Part shown: positions 1 to 10,193 of the stretch, piece after piece
How the letters are laid out: the number at the start of each line of letters is the position of its first letter
Numbering within the stretch: position 1 is the first letter of the stretch
Source of the DNA: Thelonectria olida
Lineage: Eukaryota > Ascomycota > Sordariomycetes > Hypocreales > Nectriaceae
Assembly (NCBI GenBank): GCA_020736575.1
Contig: JAGPYM010000001.1
Span: 2,728,001 to 2,792,000, forward strand
Direction of reading: 5' to 3'
Length of the DNA: 64,000 nt
The notes under the pieces: model-generated
Database searches by the model: none
What the model was told of the DNA's origin: nothing
The model's input: the letters and a program-made list of their open reading frames with translations, nothing else
Position numbers and translations under genes: made by a program

Positions 1-9
1 ACGGCCACC

Positions 10-632
10 ATGGCCATGACGGCCACTCACACCATGGACATGACCTCTGCTACCGCAAGCATGGAATCTATGGACATGGGCGGCGGCTGCAAGATTTCCG
101 TGCGACAAGTCTCCATCCCTCTTGGATCCAATCGAGCGCTGACCGAAACTAGATGCTTTGGAACTGGAACACGGTCGACTCCTGCTTCATCGCCGAGTCC
201 TGGCACGTCACCTCCAAGGGCATGTTCGCCGGCTCCTGCATCGGCGTCATCCTCCTCGTCATGACCCTCGAGTTCCTCCGCCGAGCCGTCAAAGAGTTCG
301 ACGCCTACCTTATCCGCCAGCACGAGGCCAAGTTCCAAGGCTCTTCGGCCGCCGCCTCCGATAGCAGCAAGAACGCCACCGCCGCTGCTTGCGCCGTGGT
401 CCCCCCTCCGTTCCGGCCCAATGTCTTCCAGCAGGCCATCCGTGCCTTCCTTCACATGTGCCAGTTCGCCGTGGCTTACTTTGTGATGCTCCTCGCCATG
501 TACTACAACGGATACTTCATCATCTGCATCTTCATCGGCGCGTACCTGGGCTCCTTCATCTTCCAGTGGGAAACTCTTTCTGGGGGTCGCAACACGAGCG
601 CCACTCGTGAGGCTACCGTCTGCTGTGGTTAA
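10..632 (+). CDS. CTR-family high-affinity copper transporter (possibly 5' partial)
   Basis: Ctr copper transporters are trimeric plasma- or vacuolar-membrane Cu(I) channels. Exons are 10-99 and 153-632. The 53-nt intron starts gtgcga, ends ctag and has a ctgac branch site. The product is 189 aa if the ATG at 10 is the start; the frame stays open to the left edge, so upstream residues may be missing. The N-terminus is Met-rich with MDM-type motifs (residues 9-11, 21-23). The join restores the family's CKISMLWNWNT block. Helix 2 carries MxxxM (M142, M146), the Cu(I) selectivity ladder, and helix 3 carries GxxxG (G159, G163) for trimer packing. The tail ends Cys-Cys-Gly, a Cu-binding feature of the family. 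Copper starvation probably induces it, but its promoter lies outside the window. Confidence 0.93.
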
Positions 633-1377
633 GGGGGCAGTGAGACTGGAATGGACGGCGGTTAATGGGTTGTGGTTGTAACAAGGATGGTCATGGGGCA
701 ATCTCCTGTTTCTCTGGGCCATGGGTTGTCATGGCCGTAATGTTACGTGAACCAGATCAGGTCAGATTCTTGGTAGCGCACCGAGACATGGCTTGCAGAT
801 GGCTGATTTTGGTCGTCATACATTGTCAGCGTTGCTGCTCTCGTGTTACTGCTGGTCCATTGGGGTTCATATTGTCAGGTACAGGTAGTTAGCATCTAAT
901 TGAATCGATACCCGCTCTTTCTACCTGAGTTGAGTTACTTGCCCAAGCTGCCTTAAAATCGATACAGTTAGTACGTGAGAGTGTCTTGTCAGCCTCAAAA
1001 CTTCACAAATGCCGGGGATGGTGGAGGGTCGTGTTCTCGTCGGCTGATGATTGATAAGGGTCAAAAGATTGGGGAGGGTTCGAGGAATGAACCATTGGGT
1101 GGTGGATGAACGGTACCTGGACCAGGAGCCGAATTCCGGCCAAGGATGCGGGCTGACAAATGGGCCGTTATGTACCTGTAACTTTTGCGTGTCTTGGCCG
1201 TGGGCTTGTCGATCCTCTAAAGAGCATGGGGTAAATTAATGAGGCTTTGAACCCTGCGAGGCACCGACTTCCCTTCTTCCCTCTGCCCTTGACTCGACCT
1301 CTTTCAATCCATCTCGACATTACTGCAACAAACATCCTCGACTACGGGCGCCCCCGTCCGCCTGTCCGTCCCCCATC
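633..1377. other. Intergenic: CTR 3' flank and Zn2Cys6 promoter
   Basis: No coding signal is supported here. The last ~120 bases before the regulator start are pyrimidine-rich, as is typical of filamentous ascomycete 5' leaders. Confidence 0.6.
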
Positions 1378-3237
1378 ATGTTCCGTCACCTCATGTCCGC
1401 CAAGGTGCGCTCCAACGCAGGATGCTGGACCTGTCGCCTACGGCGCAAGAAATGCGACGAGCAGCGCCCCATCTGCGAAGGCTGCGCTGCCCTCGAAATC
1501 ACCTGCTATTACAACGAAGAGAAGCCCGAATGGATGGACGGCGGCCCCAAGCAAAAGGCCATGGCGGAGAAGATCAAGGCCCAGGTCAAGAAGCAGGCCT
1601 CGCAGCGTCGCGATCGCAAATACATGGAGATGCTCGAGACGGGCACCCGCAACGTCAACCTCGCCGCCAACGACGACCACGCCGCCAAAACCCCTTCGGC
1701 AGCCGCCCACGACTTTGCAGACACGCTCGTCTCTGGCGTTGGATCCGATACCGACCCCCCTTCGAGCCATGACGCAGGCTCAACGCCCGCCTCCAGCAAC
1801 ACCAGCGGCGCCTCACCCCCCGACATGCCCTGGCACACTGGCCAATTCCTCGTCCGTTCCGACGACCCCAACAACGTGGCCGGCCATAACACCGAGGTTC
1901 ACTTCATCATGATCTACCTCGATTACGTCTTCCCTCACCTGTTTCCCTTCTACCGTCCTCCCATGCTCGCCGGTGGCCGCGGCTGGATCCTCGATGTATT
2001 ACAAAGCAACAAGTCTGTCTGGCACACGGCCACATCGCTCGCTTCCTACTTCTTCAGCATCGTCTTGGCCAATGGCGAAGTCGAGCACGAAGAATGCACC
2101 AATCGCATGGTGCACCAGTTGCAGTCTCAGCTCGAGATGGGCCTCCGGGAGCTCCAAAGGGAAATGAGCGCCATCAATGCCGCAGGGAACCTCGCAACCC
2201 CTCAAGATAGACTTCAGGTCCTCCAGGCAATTCTGCAGATGCTCATCTTTGAAGTCTCAACGAGCAACAAAGACCATTGGCGGATGCACCTCGACGCGGC
2301 CGTTGCCATGTTTATGCAAATCGTTCCCTCCGCCGAGAGGTGGACGGAAACACTGCTAAGTCTCTACAGCTTGAAATGGCCACCACCCAGCATGGGAATG
2401 CACCGTCCTTTTAGTACAAACCAAGCCGCCCTTCGCTTCTTTACCGCAAACATTCTCTACATCGATGTCATATCCAGCATCACGCTTGAACAAGCCCCGC
2501 GCCTTCAAAAGTACCAGGCTCCAGTCATCCCCGGGTGTCAATCCCTCAAGCCCGGTGTTCAAACGGCTGGTCCCTTATTCATGGAAGAGTTTACCGGCCT
2601 GCAAAATTGGGTCATTCAGATGATTGGCGACATCGCCGCGTTGGATGCGTGGAAGAAAGAACAGAAGCGGGCTGGCTCACTGTCCACCACCGAGCTGGTC
2701 CAACGTGGAAAGGTCATGGATGATGCCATCAAGGCAGGACTCGAAGCCATGGAGGGCGAGGCCCAAACGGCCCTTGCGAATATAGATCCAATCCACGCAT
2801 TGCTTGGACAGCATCAACCAGCTGCCCACCAACCAGGCCTAACGGACCAATCGCCAAGCTTACTTGTCAACAACATGATCTGGCTCCAAGCTGCGCTTAC
2901 ATATCTTTACGTTGTCATCTCAGGTTGGCAACCTTCGTGTCCCGAGATTCGCACCTCAGTCTCCCGAATGACCCATCTCCTGACCCAACTTCCTCAAGAC
3001 ACGGGTCTCCGGACCCTGGTCTGGCCATTCTGCGTTGCCGGCTGCCTCTCCCAGCCCGAGGACGAGTGCAAGTACCGAGCAATGGTGCAGCGAATGGGAT
3101 CGGTTAGTGTTTTCGGAACCGTCAAGGCAGCCATGGAAATCATGGAGGCTGTCTGGGCGCGAAGAAACCAGATTGACGAAAGTTGGGATGTGGCCAAGTG
3201 CATGAGAATATTGGGACATGGAGTTTTGCTGATTTGA
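1378..3237 (+). CDS. Zn(II)2Cys6 transcription factor
   Basis: Intronless 619-aa fungal binuclear zinc-cluster regulator. The six cysteines are C16, C19, C26, C33, C36 and C43, spaced CX2CX6CX6CX2CX6C, followed by a basic linker and a helix rich in Lys/Gln/Glu (about 52-85) that could dimerise. A Ser/Thr/Pro-rich spacer (about 95-160) leads to a long helical C-terminal region of the fungal-specific transcription factor type (about 170-615). ATG 1378 is used; M6 (1393) is an equally possible start because both precede the cluster. The factor should act in the nucleus on CGG-type half-sites. The target pathway cannot be told: neither the CTR gene upstream nor the convergent MARVEL gene shows a shared regulatory site. 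Confidence 0.92.
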   Translation: MFRHLMSAKVRSNAGCWTCRLRRKKCDEQRPICEGCAALEITCYYNEEKPEWMDGGPKQKAMAEKIKAQVKKQASQRRDRKYMEMLETGTRNVNLAANDDHAAKTPSAAAHDFADTLVSGVGSDTDPPSSHDAGSTPASSNTSGASPPDMPWHTGQFLVRSDDPNNVAGHNTEVHFIMIYLDYVFPHLFPFYRPPMLAGGRGWILDVLQSNKSVWHTATSLASYFFSIVLANGEVEHEECTNRMVHQLQSQLEMGLRELQREMSAINAAGNLATPQDRLQVLQAILQMLIFEVSTSNKDHWRMHLDAAVAMFMQIVPSAERWTETLLSLYSLKWPPPSMGMHRPFSTNQAALRFFTANILYIDVISSITLEQAPRLQKYQAPVIPGCQSLKPGVQTAGPLFMEEFTGLQNWVIQMIGDIAALDAWKKEQKRAGSLSTTELVQRGKVMDDAIKAGLEAMEGEAQTALANIDPIHALLGQHQPAAHQPGLTDQSPSLLVNNMIWLQAALTYLYVVISGWQPSCPEIRTSVSRMTHLLTQLPQDTGLRTLVWPFCVAGCLSQPEDECKYRAMVQRMGSVSVFGTVKAAMEIMEAVWARRNQIDESWDVAKCMRILGHGVLLI

Positions 3238-3686
3238 TACCCCCTGGGGCACGACCCCTTCCCTCGTCTCTCCTTTAGCCAAGGGGTTCAAGGCACGTTG
3301 GACGGCGAGTTTATTGGTTCGGGCATTGGTTATGAGAAACGGCAGGATGGGTATATGCTTGGTATTTATGGCGTAAGGATGAATGCGAATATGGCTCATG
3401 GGTTATGGCCAGTAAGTGTGAAAATTGTCACATCTTCAATAAGCAATGAGACTTGATTTATACCAAAAACTCCTCGTTCGTTTATTTTTCTCGTTTTAAT
3501 CTTTTTCGTTTTTCGTTCTGACGATGAAACCAATCTAATCTAGCCAGTAGACATTATACCTGTGGTGTTGTGAGACCAAGACCACATCTCATTCCAAAAT
3601 CAAAGTTCCCAAGACGATTCGTTCATTACCATTTCCAAGGGCAGACCCAAATTAATCCCATGGCCGTTGTTTTTCTCTTTGCTCTA
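3238..3686. other. Convergent 3' intergenic region
   Basis: This is the tail-to-tail spacer between the zinc-cluster gene and the MARVEL locus. It is AT-richer than its neighbours, with T-rich runs near 3480-3520 that suit 3' UTR and polyadenylation signals. No gene is seen. Confidence 0.55.
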
Positions 3687-4178
3687 TTAGCCCATCTTTC
3701 GTCCAGTTCCACCAAACAGGGTCTGCCTCTTCTCGATCAAGTTGAGATCCCACCATCCTTCGATCCGCGACAGGATCGTTTTGCGCTTGGAATTCACCCT
3801 CTCTAGCAGAGGGCTGCGAGGCTCGTCCTCTGAGAAGGCGGGCGAGGGAGGAGCAAGGAAAGAAGGCGGCGGCGCGCGAGCAACAGGCGCATGCAGAACA
3901 AGCCCCTGAGGAATCGGCGGCACCGGCGGTATGGGCGGGAGGTCCTTGATGGGCGTGGGCGTCTCCTTGATTGAGATTCGCCTCGCGATGATAGGCGCCG
4001 TGGAGGGCGGGGGGAACCACGACTGGTGCGCGCTCTCCGAGTCACTGCTGTCGTGATGCTTCTCCTGGTGCGCAATGGCCACGGTCCCCAGGCTCCGGCT
4101 CCGGCTCCGAGTCGCAATCGCGGGCTCGCGCCGGGCTCCGGAAGCCATCACACCCGCTTCGACCCCACGGCCGCGCCC
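3687..4178 (-). other. In-frame open extension downstream of the MARVEL stop codon
   Basis: Directly after the MARVEL TGA (next codon GGG) the same frame continues without a stop for 163 codons to the TAA at 3689-3687. An internal ATG lies at 4148. Codon third positions are strongly G/C as in neighbouring genes. The product reads like a cytosolic tail: acidic/Ser patches (DSSDSES), proline repeats (PPIPPVPPIP), a basic and phosphorylatable stretch, and an aromatic segment (RIEGWWDLNLIEKRQ). It could be a readthrough C-terminus (353 aa in all), the remnant of a longer gene cut by a nonsense mutation, a small separate gene from the ATG at 4148, or a chance ORF in GC-rich 3' UTR. No splice pair that removes the TGA was found. 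Confidence 0.4.
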
Positions 4179-4807
4179 TCAAGCGTCCTCGAGGCGCTTG
4201 GGCTGGGAGGCGCCCTTGGTGCGCTTCCACAGGCACAGCTCGGCGACGGTGGAGAAGGCGAAGAGAATGCACAGGGCGATGCTGAGCCCCCAGATGGCCT
4301 TGATCTGGTAGCACGAGGCCTTGTCGGCGTCGACCCACTGGTAGACGTTGCTGTGGCGCTTGTAGACGTTCTGGAACAGCGAGTAGATGAAGTTGGCCGT
4401 GTTGCCGTCCGAGGGGAACTTGGGGCACGACAGGTAGCTGACGGGCTTGCCGACGGAGCAGGCCACGACGATGCAGGCGATGAGGAGGAGGGAGTCGGCG
4501 CCGGCGGCGACGAGCAGGGGGAGCATATGGTCCCAGTAGAGAATGTAGCTGATGACGATGTAGAGAACGGCAATGCAGGCCTGGAGGGGTTGTGTTAGTG
4601 AGAATGGGTCTCTAGCTCGGAAAGAGATTTACTACTTACCACAACCAGTGTGCCAATGAGGGCCGAAGGAGCGGCATAGTCGGACATGACCATCTCAGAG
4701 ATGAAGTTGGCAGTCAGGCCGATGATGGTGACGAGAGAGACAAACTGCATGCCTCGCATGGCAGTAAAGGTCACCCCCAAGGCACCGAGAGCGGGAGGAG
4801 AATGCAT
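4179..4807 (-). CDS. MARVEL-domain four-span membrane protein
   Basis: Exons are 4807-4640 and 4580-4179 (minus strand). The 59-nt intron has a gtaagt donor and ends ctccag; the join is phase 0 and gives 189 aa. Four hydrophobic segments (about residues 15-37, 47-70, 72-95, 145-170) with a polar Cys-containing loop between segments 3 and 4 match fungal MARVEL proteins. These sit in plasma-membrane or secretory membranes and organise domains such as eisosome-associated patches; their exact roles are poorly known. The protein ends in a short basic tail before a TGA at 4181-4179. The same frame then stays open for 163 more codons to 3687 (see the separate feature), which is unusual and bears on where the real C-terminus lies. 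Confidence 0.88.
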
Positions 4808-6528
4808 CTTGAGCTTTTCAGAAGTGACGATGGAGAGTCGAGGTCGGGACGAGCTGTTGGTGCGAAGCGGGAGGTGCTTGGAGTAGAAGGGGACGGTAGG
4901 GCTTGGGGAAGAAATCTTGTCAAGTGTTCAGGTGCCCGCCTTAATAGGAAGGGCGAGGTAAAGAAGGAGGGCTGTTTTTGGGGGGAGGTCGTCTTTGATG
5001 AGAAGAAAGAAGGTTGGTGATAGTCAAGGTCGTTTCGTTTCGTGGCTTGTAAGTTGCTTTCAAAGGACTGAAGAGAAGCGGTGGGAGGAGTTGGTATCAA
5101 ACCGAACTCGAAACAAGACACAGAGAGAGAGAGAGAGATTGGTGGAGTTTTCAAATTCAAAGACCAAGGAAATGGACAAAGGAAAAAGAGACAAAAAAGG
5201 AAAAGGGGAAAAGAGGAAGTGTGTTGATGGAGATGTGGTGTTTGCTGAAGAAGGGAGAGAAAAAGGGCACTTGGAAGCCGACTGGAGGCAGTGTTTTATA
5301 CAACAATGGACGTCAACAATGACATTGAGAATTCATGACAAGATACGAAAATAGAGACTGGCTTTACTCAATGCATCCAAAGCACACAGCAAGATGGATG
5401 TTTCCAACTTCAGCAGCCGCCCAAGACTGGCGACAAATCCCACAATGGCTCCACCATCAGCCGCGCCGTGTTTCATCTCTTGTCTCTGGGGCGATTGTTG
5501 CAAGTTGGACGGGGAAAATGATGCTACGACGAGGAACGGGATAACTGCCTGTGAGAGACAGGCTCACATCTCAAGCGCGTGTAAGATCAAGCCGGCCAAG
5601 TTCAGTGGAGACACTTTCCCGTTCCCGCAAGACGCATCCTTGACTCCAGCCTCTCATTGGCGCGGCCCCCGGACGGCGAAGAGCTGAGGCTAGCGTTTTG
5701 ATAGCCGCGCAGATGGGCCAGCCAAACAGAGGCCGTCTTGCACTCTGAGGATGCATCCCTGCCAGGCCGACGATTGGACGACACGCATTCACGCTTGTCG
5801 TTCGCTCCCAGCGTGGATGAGGCTGATGATCCGAGCGGAGAGACCGTCGGTTGGTTTGAGAAGTGGCTGCATGTTGGGCGAGATTGCCAAGGTCTTTGCT
5901 GAGACCAATGTCTGGTCGTCGACGCCGTGTCTCAGTCTTTGTCTAGACATGCGACGATGAACTGCACGCGTCCCGCCATCGATGTACTGGCTTGCATCCT
6001 AAGATATCGTCTGCGGGTGTGCAGACCATGACCTTGCACGAACGCCACATCGGCCTTGTTGATGTCGCCCTGTGGTCGTCCTGGCCTGGAGTGGCCCGTT
6101 GATGCGAGTTGATATCTTGCCCAGAGGCCATTTGCTATCTTTAGAAGCCCTCCCCAACATGCCAGATCCTTGAAGTTCATGCCATCGACTGCCGATCTGC
6201 ATTGCATTGCTGCCACCTTCATCGCTGCTGTAGAATTTGGCCCCTATCATTCAACATCACGGCCCATATCGAGACCAAGACAGACATAACGTGAGAGTTC
6301 GTTTGTGTATTTTTGCGCCAGACGCCTATCTAGGATCCTATTATCAACAATAACATGCTTGTCCCACAGCTTGCTATCCATAAGGTAAGGTACATTCTCA
6401 AGGCCGTTTGGAGGACCCGCCGGGATCTGCTCTTCTCTTCGCGCCTACACTGAATCGGTCCTGGCCCAGTCTCAGGTCCAGGTGGTGGCATGTCAAATCG
6501 TATGGCCACACGTTAAAGCTTAACTATC
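4808..6528. other. Intergenic: MARVEL promoter and epsin 3' flank
   Basis: No gene is recognised. A simple (AG)n tract lies at about 5122-5138; on the minus strand it is a CT-rich element about 315 bp upstream of the MARVEL start. The rest contains only short unsupported ORFs. Confidence 0.5.
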
Positions 6529-8312
6529 TTAGCCGAGCAGATCGTCCATCGCAGAGCCGCCCGTCTTGGGAGGAGCGCTGCTACTGTTGCTGCTTCCAGC
6601 GGGGGCTCCCCAGATACCGGCACTGCTCTTCTCCTTGGCTAATTGCCCCATCGTAGGCCCGGCAGTGGGCGTAGAAGACTTCTTGATGCCAGCGCTGGCC
6701 TTGCCCCACAGAGCTCCAAAGGCATCGCCACCACCAGCCGCGGGCTTGGCTGGAGTTTGAGTAACCGGTTTCATGTTGGCCATGGTGGTGGGCACGTTGG
6801 ACGATGGTGTGCTAGAGAATCCCGACAGACTGGGAGCCTGCGCAGGGTTGGAAGGCTGTGCCTGAATAGTGCCAAAGTAGTTGGGTCCTGAAGACTGGAA
6901 CCCACCACTGGCCTGAGCCGTGGGTTGAGGAGCAGGAGCACTCGGGATGCTAAATGCTGAATAGTTGGCGCCTGGAGTCCCCTTTGAGCTGGGAGCGGGA
7001 GAGATGGACGACATGCTGACCATCTGGCTGATATCGGCCTGTTGGGGGGCAGATCTGGGCTGAGGAGAGGCAAACTGCGCCGTCGACGAGGCAGCCGCGG
7101 TTACGGGAGGGATGGCGGTCTGTCCAAAAGCACTGGAAGACGCGGCTGGGGCGGCAGACTGGAAGTCATCAAATTCGTCGTCGTCGTCGTTAGCGGCGGC
7201 AGCGGGAGCTGAGGAGCTGCCAGGGGCCAACGCCGCCATGCCAGAGCCGCTGGAGAGTGGGGGTGCGGCCGAGGATGATGGTACAGGATCGTCAAAGGAG
7301 AAGAGATCTACTTCAGGTGCCTTTGGCTTGGCAGGCTCCGTCGTCTTCTTAACACCAACACGCTGGTCTGGGCGTTTGGGGACTCTGGCTGGAGGGGGGG
7401 CCTTTTCACCCTCGTCGAACTCGTCATACTCCTCAAATCGGTCGGCACGGCTGCCAGAGGTCTGGTACTCGTCCGACTGTCCCCCAAAGCCACCACCATC
7501 GCCATATACACCACTGGAATAGCCGCCAAACGTCGCAGAACCGGCACCGGCACTTTCGCTGCCGAATCCACCATATCGGCTTGAGCTGCCACCAGAGAAG
7601 CCACCACCAAGAGATGAACCACCTTCAACGCCCGTGTACTTGTTCTTTGCAGCTCGAGCCTTCTTACGCTCGGAACGAATGCGATCGACGTCGCCAAGGA
7701 GTTCGGCAAGTTCTTTGGCTCGGTTTCTAACGTTGATGCCCTGATCCTTGCCATTCATGTCGATGAAATGAAATTGGCGAAGCATCTTGAGGAGGGAGAT
7801 GTGACTGCGAGCATCGTCGATGACACGTTCGGAACCATGCTTAATAAGGAACTCTAGTAGTTGGAGGGCCTTGTAGATCTGGCGCCACTCCTCGGCGGAC
7901 TTTTCTGTGAAACGGCGATAGATCATCGGCATGATTTCGTTAAGTGTTTGGCTGGTTGTCGGTCAGCAGATGCATAGGCGGGATGGCGATGTTTGTGTGA
8001 TGGCGTACTAGTTGAAGGTGCCGTTGGCAATCTCCTGCATTAGAGTCGAAGATGCTCCCCAGGGTTCGTTGTTTGTCGCCTCTCGCACCTGAACATTGTT
8101 AGCTTGTCATGATGGCCTCGGACATTGCGAACAAGCGCACGAACCTTGGACTCCATGTCGGTAAAGTTCATGACGGCTGCGCATCATGTCAGTCATCTGG
8201 GCGCAACAGACTAGAGGGCTCAGGGAGTACCATTTTGCGCCTTCCTGAACCCGGCCTTGAGGTCATACAAGGTCAGGTTGGAGACGCTCGACTTCAAGTC
8301 GTTGAAATCCAT
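6529..8312 (-). CDS. ent3: Epsin/ENTH-domain adaptor, Ent3-like
   Basis: Four exons (minus strand): 8312-8231, 8176-8145, 8088-8009 and 7951-6529, giving 538 aa. All junctions keep frame; the third donor splits the Tyr codon of the ENTH segment FNYQTLNEIMP. The ENTH domain fills about residues 15-150 (VREATNNEPWG, IYRRFTEKSAEEWRQIY, DQGINVRNRAKEL), which binds phosphoinositides. The disordered tail contains acidic-Phe motifs (DLFSFDD, DEFDDFQ) of the type that bind the gamma-ear domains of AP-1 and GGA adaptors, which favours the Ent3/epsinR class (trans-Golgi to endosome) over endocytic Ent1/2. The conserved tail end (WGKASAGIKK, near the C-terminus) is also seen. An E-box octamer TCACGTGA lies about 230 bp upstream. 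Confidence 0.93.
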
Positions 8313-8536
8313 GGTGACGGAGGATCCAAAAAGCAAGAAACCGAGAAGAATACGGACGACACGGAGAATGAGAGAGCGTGACTAGCTTCTGTTGTTGATG
8401 CTGACAGCTTAGTTTAATACTCGAATGGGTTATTTGGGTTGCTAGGTCGCCCCTTTGCGCCAAGTGATGCTTGACACCTGGACTTTCTGGCCAAAAGGTG
8501 ACGCGAGCCCAATGCCAGCATGGAGCGGATCGATGA

Positions 8537-8544
8537 TCACGTGA
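8537..8544. promoter_or_regulatory. TCACGTGA E-box upstream of epsin
   Basis: Perfect palindromic octamer of the Cbf1/bHLH type, 225-232 bp upstream of the epsin start codon. The same octamer occurs upstream of the cyclophilin and Cactin genes. Confidence 0.45.
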
Positions 8545-9673
8545 TACTCCACTTGGTGATCAAAGAACCAGCAGCTTACTAGCCACCTCAGAGACACGAC
8601 AGATAGACTTCCGGATTTGGGGTCGAACAAACTGGGAACGCGATGCGGCCGCCGGAGATTGCAGGAATTGGGGCCTTCCAGACTCTGAGAGGCCCCCTTA
8701 GGCAGTTGATGGACTCATTGATTGATTTTTGGTGACTTATTCACTTTTGTAATAAGCCCAGCTTCCCTCCACTACCACGTTTGTCTAGGGACTTACGTCT
8801 GTACCCACGAATGCTCGGCGCAAGCCCGTGCGTCTGGCGGTCGAAGTCCCACCATTGCTGAGGCGGTCGGAGTGGAGGTTGCTCCAGCCAGCTCAGTCAG
8901 CACCTGAGACTTCAGGCTCTCAAGCCAGGCCTTGGTAGCTCTCCCCGGCCCTATAACGAGCCAACTGTTGCTTGAGGTGCCAAAACTTTTCTCTCTTCCC
9001 TTGATGAAAGACCAGTCCAACAGTCCATCAACGACACGTGCGTCTGGCCGATAATCATTGTGTATAACCTCATCTCCAATATTCTTCTATCTTTGTACTT
9101 TTACCCTTCCAAGTGTATTATTTCACGTCAAGGTACGTCGCCGACCTAAGCTCCAATCCTTCAGCATTACATTTTCCCCGTCACACAATCAATCCCTGAG
9201 AGGCGGCCCAGCCCAGGACAATGGGGATGGAGCCCCGAACAAGCAGACGCTTTTCGATGGGATCCAGTTTCGAAGCCGTGTCTGTCCAGCACCAATTGGT
9301 ACCCCAGAAAAGTCGCTCATGCCAAACCGGATGACGCCGGCATTGGTCAAGTACTCCCTCATCCATTCTCATCTCAGCCGGCCATCCCTCCATGGCAATG
9401 GCCTTTGGTCCAGCGAGTCCAACCGGGTTTGCGGAGTTTGCCAACCAGGAGGCTTCTCCTGCCACGGAGTCTACGACTGCTTCGGGACCATGACCACTTG
9501 ATGAGGAGTGGAGGGGGGCGATGCGATGACGAGAACCCACTGCTCAGGCCGTGGTCCCACGATCCCTCCAATGGGCATTGGTGTTGAGACAAAGCCTGCA
9601 GCACGTTACTGCCATCGGGCCACTCGACTTTTGGGTGAAGTCAACAAGTCTCTCTTCTGGGGTGGGCGTGGAC

Positions 9674-9708
9674 TGGGCGTGGGCGTGGGCGTGTGCGTGT
9701 GCGTGTGC
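9674..9708. repeat. Hexanucleotide repeat, TGGGCG/TGTGCG
   Basis: Three tandem copies of TGGGCG run directly into almost three copies of TGTGCG, with no spacer. The change of repeat type midway suggests slippage plus a spread point mutation. Confidence 0.85.
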
Positions 9709-10086
9709 CGGCAACGACCACTGCATCACCCAAGCTTGCTCGCTCAATGGCGGCGCCCCTGGACCCAAAAGGCCCCCTCCCATTGAGGCTACGGATGAGA
9801 AAGCATTGACGTGCAGAATGGACTCGTGGCGTCTTGCTGATGTTCTGTTTCTCTACGGGAACGGCTGCGGCGGCTGCTTTGGGAACAGGTGCGGCGATTG
9901 AGCGACAGTTCCTCTGTTGTCTTGATCTCGTTGAGTCTTGAGCATTGCAAAAGCTCTTCGAGCTCTCCCGCTGAACCCCACACCGGCTACGGTGACCTCA
10001 TGGGCAGAACGCTGCAAGCGCAGAGCTCCCACCCAGCTCGCACTCTCAGGAGCCCAAACTCGCACCAACCCCCCCTCTCGCGTGCT

Positions 10087-10095
10087 TCACGTGAC
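10087..10095. promoter_or_regulatory. TCACGTGAC E-box upstream of cyclophilin
   Basis: The octamer TCACGTGA plus C lies about 100 bp upstream of the first ATG of the cyclophilin gene and overlaps a second GACGTG half-site. Confidence 0.45.
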
Positions 10096-10193
10096 GTGCT
10101 CGTCGTTTCATCGCCCCACTCATCAGCCGTTTTGCGCCATTTGATTGGTATAACGGCACCGCGCTAACATTTTGCCCCTCCAGCTTGCTCAAA

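Larger units (their letters stand above)
8313..10193. other. Intergenic between divergent epsin and cyclophilin genes
   Basis: A 1.9-kb head-to-head spacer. Apart from two TCACGTGA sites (8537 and 10087) and a hexanucleotide array at 9674-9708, nothing is recognised. Open frames around 9060-9540 on both strands mostly lack ATG starts and resemble no family I know. Confidence 0.5.

Noticed and set aside
27..722. 231-codon frame antisense to the CTR gene
   Set aside because: It is a mirror of GC-biased coding sequence; the plus strand encodes a complete CTR family protein.
9181..9540. Open frames on both strands between epsin and cyclophilin
   Set aside because: Protein-like stretches occur but frames break into each other, ATG starts are lacking or internal, and no family is recognised. 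An old gene fragment cannot be excluded but is not supported.
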